From a virus, in the IMG/VR virus record IMGVR_UViG_3300032235_000637, positions 24,490-88,489 of that record: a DNA stretch of 64,000 bases. The stretch is one strand, 5' to 3'. Both the position numbers and the translations under genes were made by a program. This document shows positions 58,396 to 64,000 of the stretch, one piece after another. Under the pieces are notes generated by a model, which saw only the letters and a program-made list of their open reading frames with translations, made no database searches and had not been told where the DNA came from. Positions within the stretch are counted from its first letter, which is position 1; every line of letters begins with the position of its first letter.

Positions 58396-59103
58396 TTAAT
58401 TCTTCAGGGAGCTAAAAATATATTCCATTTCAAAATCACCACTCTTCGTGACGATACAACCAACTCCCAACTTGGAATTGATTTTGAATACATTACCCGT
58501 CTTCGATACTTTAGACAATAATTTCAAATTGTCAATCTTTAGAATGAAAGGATTGAGTTCAAATTCAACTTCATCCCCTACAATACTCAGAGTATCGCTG
58601 TTTGGAACAGTCTCGTCTCCTACTTTCCACACCAAATTACCATCTTCTGTGAAAATATATAATTTTTTGGTGTTTGTGATGGAAGATTTTTGAAGAATAT
58701 TGGAAAGGAAATCAAAGTCCAACTCAAATTCGATGTTATATTCAAAATTACGAATCTTTTCCAGAGATAACTTGGGTCTAGTGATGACTCCTTCTTCATG
58801 GAGATGGTATTTGAATTTGATTTGCTTATCTTTATACTCCAAATGGTTTCCGTTCAACTTTAGCTTCACAGTATCAGATGATACCATGTCTAATGCTTTG
58901 GAAAGCTTCTTCAGAGAAGGTAGATTCAGATTCTTTTCTTCAAAATCACCTCTTAGATATGCATGAGCATACATGGAGTTATCCTCGCTAGAGGAAATAC
59001 CATGTATGCCATCATCTTTCATCTCTAGGACACATGTATCACTTATTTGTGACAAGCTTAACAATAGGTTCTGAAACGGTTTTCTGTTTAGATTGATTTG
59101 CAT
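58396..59103 (-). CDS. 45: Sliding clamp, gp45
   Basis: 235 aa (T4 gp45: 228). NLLLSLSQISDTCVLEMKDD, YAHAYLRGDFEEKNLNLPSL and KKLSKALDMVSSDTVKLKLN are PCNA/gp45-like; the C-terminal VGCIVTKSGDFEMEYIFSSL closes the second domain. Trimer ring tethering polymerase; in T4 it also activates late transcription. The start at 59103 overlaps the upstream Pro-rich gene by 65 bases; a shorter start would remove the first clamp strand. Confidence 0.88.
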   Translation of the reverse strand: MQINLNRKPFQNLLLSLSQISDTCVLEMKDDGIHGISSSEDNSMYAHAYLRGDFEEKNLNLPSLKKLSKALDMVSSDTVKLKLNGNHLEYKDKQIKFKYHLHEEGVITRPKLSLEKIRNFEYNIEFELDFDFLSNILQKSSITNTKKLYIFTEDGNLVWKVGDETVPNSDTLSIVGDEVEFELNPFILKIDNLKLLSKVSKTGNVFKINSKLGVGCIVTKSGDFEMEYIFSSLKN

Positions 59104-59491
59104 ATGTCTTTTCTAGCAGATTATTCTGCTTTGTCAACTTATTAGAGATTTCTCTCAATAAAATAATAACTTCTTCTACTTTAGTTGGTTCCAAATTCAA
59201 TTCCAATTGCCCATCATCCACTTTTTGTGGCATTGGAGCATACTGAGGAACTTGGGGTAGTTCTTGAGGTGGAACATAATTTGGAATTGGGGCGATTTGT
59301 GGGGGATATTGAACAGGAGGAGGAGGAGGTGCTTGTTGTCTTTGTGTTTGAATATAATCATTCAAACCTTTTTTCAAAGTATGTGCTGATGTGATAAGTG
59401 TCGATGGTCGATCAACCATCATTTGATCAATTTGACTGGATTGTCCAATCAAAAATGCCATTGCTTCAATTTCTTCGGGAATGTTATTCAT
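59039..59491 (-). CDS. Proline-rich linker protein, 150 aa
   Basis: Helical N-terminus (EEIEAMAFLIGQSSQIDQMM), a Pro/Gln stretch at ~52-90 (QQAPPPPPVQYPPQIAPIPN), then a helix/coil (VEEVIILLREISNKLTKQNN). Sits between gp32 and gp45. Its last 22 codons overlap gp45 in another frame. May bridge replication proteins; no homologue recognised. Confidence 0.6.
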   Translation of the reverse strand: MNNIPEEIEAMAFLIGQSSQIDQMMVDRPSTLITSAHTLKKGLNDYIQTQRQQAPPPPPVQYPPQIAPIPNYVPPQELPQVPQYAPMPQKVDDGQLELNLEPTKVEEVIILLREISNKLTKQNNLLEKTYANQSKQKTVSEPIVKLVTNK

Positions 59492-59507
59492 AATTTATTA
59501 AAGGGGA

Positions 59508-59537
59508 AACCCTCCCCACCGATTGATGGAGAGGGTT
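59508..59537 (-). terminator. Intrinsic terminator/hairpin after gene 32
   Basis: Minus strand stem AACCCTCTCC / GGGGAGGGTT (one T-G wobble) with a ten-base loop, eight bases after the gp32 stop; followed by TTTCCCCTTT, a weak T tract. May attenuate rather than fully stop transcription, or stabilise the gp32 mRNA 3' end. Confidence 0.7.
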
Positions 59538-59544
59538 AGTAGGG

Positions 59545-60462
59545 TTAGTCATCTAATCCAGCAAGAAGATCGTCAATTTCATCATTGTCATCTTCGACTA
59601 CTTGCTTTTTGGGAGTCGATGTCGCTTTCGGTGTTTCATGAACGAAAGGAATGTCATCGTCATCGTCTTCTTTAGAGGCTACAGCTTCTTTTTTGGCTTG
59701 CTTCAAAGGCTTGCGCTCTTCTTTCTCTTCACCAACGAAGAAGTGTTCGTTAAGAACTTCTTGAAGCTCATCAAAAGTCTTCACGGGATAAACCGCTTCC
59801 AGATCATGAAGAGACTCACAAATCTTATCAATCTCTTCCTCATCCAAAACAGTCTTGGACTTGGTAGTGATAAACGAAGATTCGAATGTGGTATATTCAC
59901 CTTTCTTCTCAGCAACGATCTTGAAATCGTGTCCTTTAGTCGGGTCAAAAATGTCCCAACCAAGTTCATCGGAACGCTCACCTTCAGTGGCATCGTCGAT
60001 GATCTTCTTGAGTTGTGGACCCATACGAAGAATCTTCACAGTGCCATTGTTTTCTGGTTTAGCAGGATCATTGACCACGTAAACATTCACAAGCCACTGC
60101 TCTTTCTGAGCGATTTCTGCTTTATATTCTTTGTTCTCAGCTTTAGGATTAGCTTCTTTCCAGCTTTTCCAAAGCTTCCAACGAAGTTCAGAAATCGGAT
60201 CACGATCACCAAAAGTTTGAAGACCGATGAAGCTCATGTAAGAACCTGTCGCTTTGCTGTTCCAGCCATTCACCCAATGATGGAAGAGACTCTTTTCAGG
60301 ATTCTCCACATTTGGGATCAGACGCAGAGTATATGTATTACCAGCAGGAAAACTCATAATATTTGAGAATTGTCCACCAGACGATTCATTACCCTTGTTT
60401 AAAGCTGCTTTGATCGAATCGAACATCGCAGCACCGAATTTGCTTTTTGTTTTTGTACTCAT
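59545..60462 (-). CDS. 32: Single-stranded DNA-binding protein, gp32
   Basis: 305 aa (T4 gp32: 301). Basic start (MSTKTKSKFGAAMFDSIKAA), OB-fold core (SFPAGNTYTLRLIPNVENPE, SLFHHWVNGWNSKATGSYMS), and a very acidic C-terminus ending DDLLAGLDD that in T4 binds partner proteins. The T4 zinc ligands (Cys77, Cys87, Cys90) have no counterpart: this protein has only one Cys, late in the sequence. Own terminator downstream. Confidence 0.92.
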   Translation of the reverse strand: MSTKTKSKFGAAMFDSIKAALNKGNESSGGQFSNIMSFPAGNTYTLRLIPNVENPEKSLFHHWVNGWNSKATGSYMSFIGLQTFGDRDPISELRWKLWKSWKEANPKAENKEYKAEIAQKEQWLVNVYVVNDPAKPENNGTVKILRMGPQLKKIIDDATEGERSDELGWDIFDPTKGHDFKIVAEKKGEYTTFESSFITTKSKTVLDEEEIDKICESLHDLEAVYPVKTFDELQEVLNEHFFVGEEKEERKPLKQAKKEAVASKEDDDDDIPFVHETPKATSTPKKQVVEDDNDEIDDLLAGLDD

Positions 60463-60476
60463 TTGTTGTTTAGTTA

Positions 60477-61112
60477 TTATAGTTGTTTTGTTATTTTGGC
60501 AATTGCTTGTTTTGAAAATTCCTTCATTTTTTTACTCAGATAGAATTTGTTCTTCGTTTTTTGAAACGAAATCCAAAAGTCTGAGAAAATAAAATCCAGA
60601 ATACGATTCTCTACCTCGATTTTTGTAACACCTAAAGCATGAAGCGCATACATATTTATATGATGGTTCTTCAGATGGTCAATTATGTTCGGTAGAGCGT
60701 CTTCAATATATAATGGATATTCTTTCAAAGTCAAGTTTTTTTCTTTGCAGAAATTTTTGACAAATTTAAGACTATCCACCAATCGATTGAGTGAACTCTC
60801 CGAATCAGGATCATCCATCTCAATTTTCTTCATGTATTGAGAGTATGCCTTCTTTGCTTTGGAAGTCAAGTAAAAATCCAAATCAAAATAGTCATCATCC
60901 TCAAAAATTACGTAAGGGGCAGCAAAATAATCATCAATTTTAATATTTTGATAACTATTAAAAAATCTTCCCAGAGAAGCGAGACGATCTAGCTTGGTTT
61001 GATCCATGTCGGAGAAATCCTTACGAATCCGAAATGGTTTGTCGCGCATTTTGCGGGAGATGGCGAGATGAGAATTGTAAATTCTCTTTTGAAAGTCTGT
61101 CATATCAATCAT
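60477..61112 (-). CDS. Putative helicase loader (gp59-like)
   Basis: 211 aa (T4 gp59: 217), all-helical. TSKAKKAYSQYMKKIE, then NRLVDSLKFVKNFCKEKNLT and LPNIIDHLKNHHINMYALHA align loosely with the T4 gp59 C-terminal half. Immediately upstream of gene 32, where T4 also has gene 59. It would load gp41 on gp32-covered forks. Sequence support is weak, so context carries the call. Confidence 0.4.
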   Translation of the reverse strand: MIDMTDFQKRIYNSHLAISRKMRDKPFRIRKDFSDMDQTKLDRLASLGRFFNSYQNIKIDDYFAAPYVIFEDDDYFDLDFYLTSKAKKAYSQYMKKIEMDDPDSESSLNRLVDSLKFVKNFCKEKNLTLKEYPLYIEDALPNIIDHLKNHHINMYALHALGVTKIEVENRILDFIFSDFWISFQKTKNKFYLSKKMKEFSKQAIAKITKQL

Positions 61113-61331
61113 TTAATATCTATCATTATAACTCATGAACGCATCCATGTAAGCGTCTTCTGCCATATCACGAATATCCCATTCAACAGATTCCAACCAT
61201 CTTTTATTAAAGTTGATACCATCAACATGTTCAGATAGCCATAAAATATAAGATGGTTCAATATCAGCAATCTCATCAAAAGATTTACCTTTATATTTCC
61301 CAAAATTAATTATATCCTCTGGTTTTTTCAT
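61113..61331 (-). CDS. ExoX C-terminal-like small protein
   Basis: 72 aa. INFGKYKGKSFDEIADIEPS followed by YILWLSEH is the module found at the C-terminus of exodeoxyribonuclease X-like proteins (fGKykGk---eia--dp-Yl-Wl). No nuclease domain is attached. Probably a protein- or DNA-binding adaptor. The stop abuts the gp59-like start. Confidence 0.7.
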   Translation of the reverse strand: MKKPEDIINFGKYKGKSFDEIADIEPSYILWLSEHVDGINFNKRWLESVEWDIRDMAEDAYMDAFMSYNDRY

Positions 61332-61620
61332 ACTTTTCTCGATTTTCCCTAATTTTCCTTGCTCTCTCCAATGCCCTCTCAGCAGCCCGTTCGTATTGTT
61401 CCGCAGTAGGAAATCCAGCGATCATGCCGATACCAACATCATCGTATTCCGTTATTTCTCTAATAATCTTACCATCCGATCTAACCATTCTCAGGTGAAT
61501 TCGTGGCATTTCTCCTTTCATGGCATCCATGTAGCCATCACAGTATGATTTCACTTCATTTTTAATAAATGAGTTCCAATCATTTAAAAATGGACACTGT
61601 ATACTGTAAGTATATTTCAT
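61306..61620 (-). CDS. Hypothetical protein, 104 aa
   Basis: MKYTYSIQCPFLNDWNSFIK..., then beta strands and an Arg/Glu-rich C-terminal helix (YERAAERALERARKIRENRE). Overlaps both neighbours (26 and 4 bases). Not recognised. Confidence 0.6.
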   Translation of the reverse strand: MKYTYSIQCPFLNDWNSFIKNEVKSYCDGYMDAMKGEMPRIHLRMVRSDGKIIREITEYDDVGIGMIAGFPTAEQYERAAERALERARKIRENREKYEKTRGYN

Positions 61621-61901
61621 TTCTTTCTCTTTTTCTGCTCTGAATTAATGTATTTCGTGATGAACTTACTACGTGAAATAGTAGGATCATAATCTAGAAA
61701 CACTTTAACAAGTTCTTGGTCAGAGTCAAGAGATAAAATCGTTTTCAAAATTGTTTTTAGCCTTTCCTCTTGAAGAGTGGTCACAAAAACATTCTGAATG
61801 GATAATTTTTTTCCTTTAAGATGATTTATAAAGGAACAATAGCAAAGGAAGAGGTGATTTGTTTCCTCTTCCACAATTTCTGATGATGGATCAAATGACA
61901 T
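61617..61901 (-). CDS. Hypothetical protein, 94 aa
   Basis: Helical: NHLFLCYCSFINHLKGKKLS, then LKTILKTILSLDSDQELVKV and a basic tail (NSEQKKRKK). ATGA overlap with the next gene. Not recognised. Confidence 0.6.
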   Translation of the reverse strand: MSFDPSSEIVEEETNHLFLCYCSFINHLKGKKLSIQNVFVTTLQEERLKTILKTILSLDSDQELVKVFLDYDPTISRSKFITKYINSEQKKRKK

Positions 61902-61910
61902 ATATTTATT

Positions 61911-62462
61911 TTAATATTCAACAGTTTGGAGTGCTAGAGCGTAAAATTTTTTACGTGGATAACCTATGTATATAGCATTTTTATACCATTCAGATTGAAA
62001 ATCGTCTCCTGAACAATCATACAAACAAACATCATAACTCTTACCCCTCAATGGATATGGCTGTTTATTAGCAACAAGCATATTAATAGATGAAGTCGTC
62101 GGGATACCTATTTTATCACATTTATTCATACACTCGCGATATACACGTTGTTTCATCCAGTGATTACTATGCGCCAATACTACTACCCTACCTTTAAAAG
62201 ATTCCCATACCGCCAATGTCATTAAAAATGTAGTGACACCAGATCTTCTATTTCGCGCACCAATATTATTTTCGGAATATCTCTGTTTGAATGCAGCTTT
62301 TTGCATTTCATTGATCGGAAACCCATTAAAATATAAAAAGAATTGATAAAAATACTCTTCCTCTGTCGGAGGAGTGATTTTATTTTCGACGATTGTTTTC
62401 GCTACTGCTACGGTGGGGAGAAACAAAGCTCCCAATGCTCCTAAAAATGTTCTACGTTTCAT
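61911..62462 (-). CDS. Tat-signal protein with degenerate terminase-like ATPase domain
   Basis: 183 aa. The N-terminus MKRRTFLGALGALFLPTVAV then AKT matches a twin-arginine signal (KRRTFLG, hydrophobic core, AxA-like site). Residues ~70-115 (ARNRRSGVTTFLMTLAVWES, GRVVVLAHSNHWMKQRV) parallel the large terminase Walker A region (SRQSGKTT...), but the Lys is replaced by Val; KSYDVCLYDCSGDD is Walker-B-like. An exported ATPase is unexpected, since ATP is absent outside the cytoplasm. ATGA overlap with the DHH gene. Confidence 0.6.
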   Translation of the reverse strand: MKRRTFLGALGALFLPTVAVAKTIVENKITPPTEEEYFYQFFLYFNGFPINEMQKAAFKQRYSENNIGARNRRSGVTTFLMTLAVWESFKGRVVVLAHSNHWMKQRVYRECMNKCDKIGIPTTSSINMLVANKQPYPLRGKSYDVCLYDCSGDDFQSEWYKNAIYIGYPRKKFYALALQTVEY

Positions 62463-63355
62463 AATTCCTTCAATGTTTCGCTGAATTTCAAAAATTCTTT
62501 GGTGATTTTACCTCCTGATGCCCATTCGCCGCCACCACCGTCACACAGATTAGCAGCCATTTTAGCAATGTCAACCTCCGATCCCTTATATTTGCGGAAA
62601 GATACGAATTGTGTGTCGGGATTCATGACGATCACAGCGTCTCCTTGATAATTTTCCATGATGGAGTGGCTTAATTCATTTACAGAGAACTTAGAAATGG
62701 TGGAAATCACCTTAAATCCTTCCCATTCTCCTGTAAATAACTGGATTTGTTCCAATTCATTCTCCAATTCCTTGAAAAAACCATCAGCAAGCTTAACTTC
62801 CGTTGTAGTAAACCCATCAAATCCATTCCAGAAGCGATTCACAAAATTAACAAAGCGATTTCCCCCTGATTTACGATAAAGAGCATTGAGATACTTGGTT
62901 TCATCGTGTTTTAGGTCGTAGGAATTGTAATCATCGACATAAAGGAAGAATTTTTTCAAATCTTTTGTGAATTTCACCTTTTCTTTGAACTTTTTATATA
63001 ACATCTTGGTGCAAGACGAGCATTCCTCTTGAATCATGGTGGAATCCCACACTTTAAAGTCTTCGGGACGGTCGGAAACGAATACCACACGATGATCATC
63101 GATCTTTTTAATCAAATTCTGATCCAAAACCATACCAACCACGAAGATTTTTTCGTAATCCTCCGCATTTTCTTTAGCCCAAGGTAGATATTGCTCCTCA
63201 AATTTACCAAAGAAGCAGTGGCGATACTCGAAATTCTTAAACAAATTACCCAAAAGGACGGTAGAACCGATACCATCCAAATCACTATTGACCCAAGCAA
63301 AACACTTTGACATGTCATACCTACAATTTTTTATAAATTTGTCAAGAGTATTCAT
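62459..63355 (-). CDS. DHH-family phosphoesterase
   Basis: 298 aa. NSDLDGIGSTVLLGN at residues 23-37 holds the first Asp pair (D25, D27); VSDRPEDF and YVDDYNSYDL give further acidic motifs; the C-terminal AANLCDGGGGEWASGG is a DHHA1-type GGG substrate loop. NrnA/RecJ-like members cleave short oligonucleotides or phosphodiesters. Position between helicase and replication genes suggests nucleotide recycling or repair in replication. Confidence 0.8.
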   Translation of the reverse strand: MNTLDKFIKNCRYDMSKCFAWVNSDLDGIGSTVLLGNLFKNFEYRHCFFGKFEEQYLPWAKENAEDYEKIFVVGMVLDQNLIKKIDDHRVVFVSDRPEDFKVWDSTMIQEECSSCTKMLYKKFKEKVKFTKDLKKFFLYVDDYNSYDLKHDETKYLNALYRKSGGNRFVNFVNRFWNGFDGFTTTEVKLADGFFKELENELEQIQLFTGEWEGFKVISTISKFSVNELSHSIMENYQGDAVIVMNPDTQFVSFRKYKGSEVDIAKMAANLCDGGGGEWASGGKITKEFLKFSETLKEL

Positions 63356-64000
63356 TAGTCGCTTAATTTCTCAAGGAGGCTAAGTTCATCATCATTCATC
63401 AACTCTTCTTCATCGTCATCCGATTGGTATATACTAAGCGTTGGGTAATCAATTCTCATGGCTTGCGTCATTCCTCTTGGTCCGAACCTATTTTTCATCA
63501 TTCCTAGACGAATTACTGCCATTTCTTGGTCTTCTTCGTTCTGGAAGATAGATGTAATCACATCAGCAGTCATAACGATTGCTAATGACTCAGCAACACC
63601 CGACATATCAGGGTTATTCTGTCCGACAGCAGATCTATTCAACTGGCAAGCTGAAATAATAGGGCATTTATAGACATAAGACAATGCTCTGACTTGTTCG
63701 CAGATGTTTTTACCTTTTTCATAGCTGTTACTACCAGCAGCAGTCATCAAAGTGATGTAATCAAGCACAATAGCATCAATTCTGATACCAGAATCCTTCA
63801 TTTTCTTGATGAAAGCTCCCAATTGCTTAGGTGTAATCGTAGATGGGGGGAATTCTTTGATATAAATGCGTCCATCAGTGTTCTTATGCTCTTGTTCAAG
63901 GGCATGTCGAAGCGTTGGAACACAATTGCGGAACTCCTTCATGGGAATCTTCGTCACATTCGACGCGATTCTCTTAGCATAGAGTGTCTCAGACATCTCC
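63355..64000 (-). CDS. 41: Replicative helicase, gp41 (C-terminal part, runs off the edge)
   Basis: DnaB/RecA-type helicase C-terminal domain: ALEQEHKNTDGRIYIKEFPP, IDAIVLDYITLMT (Walker B), ISACQLNR (H3/Q motif) and NRFGPRG near the end. Walker A must lie beyond the window; the Met at 63996 is internal. 5'-3' helicase of the T4-type fork with gp61. Overlaps the DHH gene start by one base. Confidence 0.9.
   Translation of the reverse strand, partial: EMSETLYAKRIASNVTKIPMKEFRNCVPTLRHALEQEHKNTDGRIYIKEFPPSTITPKQLGAFIKKMKDSGIRIDAIVLDYITLMTAAGSNSYEKGKNICEQVRALSYVYKCPIISACQLNRSAVGQNNPDMSGVAESLAIVMTADVITSIFQNEEDQEMAVIRLGMMKNRFGPRGMTQAMRIDYPTLSIYQSDDDEEELMNDDELSLLEKLSD

Noticed and set aside
59602-60366. 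254-codon open frame opposite gene 32
   Set aside because: Antisense shadow of gp32; Phe-rich composition reflects Lys/Glu codons on the real strand, and gp32 is unambiguous.
1-64000. tRNA genes
   Set aside because: No cloverleaf with a convincing TTCGA/T-arm and CCA-proximal stem was recognised by eye; a dedicated tRNA scan would settle this, since reading by eye can miss them.

Overview
The window is a 64 kb piece of an AT-rich genome of a large, T4-like contractile-tailed phage (myovirus). The evidence is a set of recognisable T4-type proteins: replication (gp41 helicase, gp61 primase, gp32 ssDNA-binding protein, gp45 clamp, gp44 clamp loader), DNA packaging (gp17), sheath and tube (gp18, gp19), and baseplate (gp25, gp6, gp26, and probably gp27, gp48/54, gp53 and gp29). 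No capsid, portal, prohead protease or DNA polymerase gene is visible, so the head genes lie outside. The host cannot be read directly. Shine-Dalgarno sequences are rare before starts, which would fit a host that depends little on them, but this is inference.

Layout. 1-8.4 kb: tightly packed minus-strand accessory genes, many with ATGA overlaps, including MazG-like, P-loop kinase, metallophosphoesterase, YopX-like and HNH endonuclease genes, a late-type metallopeptidase, and three genes of 42-57 codons. 8.4-9.4 kb: rmlB. 9.5-11.3 kb (plus): a TnpB-like RuvC protein followed by a probable small terminase. 11.3-18.2 kb (minus): hub, baseplate, tube-cap and tape-measure genes. 18.3-19.8 kb (plus): Cys/Lys-rich and small late proteins ending at an intrinsic terminator that lies inside the opposing gp44 gene. 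19.8-22.6 kb (minus): gp44, rmlA, rmlD-like. 22.6-36.8 kb (minus): gp26-like, tubes, GIY-YIG endonuclease, sheath, terminase, neck, a sulfotransferase and a beta-roll repeat fibre. 36.8-51.9 kb (plus): the baseplate wedge and fibre operon (gp25, gp6, large PKD/LamG-like proteins, collar and Mtd-N-like fibres), then a Thr/Pro mucin-like protein and a glycosyltransferase. 51.8-64 kb (minus): RNA-repair-like enzymes, primase, clamp, gp32, DHH protein and helicase.

Two repeated non-coding signals organise expression. A TAAATAAT-type box (like the T4 late promoter TATAAATA) lies only a few bases before the start codons of nearly all virion genes and often contains the stop codon of the gene before it. 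A different box, AAAAACTAG-NN-TAYAAT, lies at the same close distance before several early-type genes. If both are -10-type promoters, many transcripts would start at or next to the start codon (leaderless).

The strongest candidates for new biology are: (1) the TnpB-like nuclease that has lost its zinc finger and is driven by a phage late box; (2) a possible glycan pathway (RmlA, RmlB, RmlD-like, glycosyltransferase, sulfotransferase) with a mucin-like protein next to the glycosyltransferase as possible acceptor; (3) a scattered set of RNA-repair-type enzymes (RlaP-like, cREC, HAD, P-loop kinase); (4) a Tat-signal protein fused to a degenerate terminase-like ATPase.
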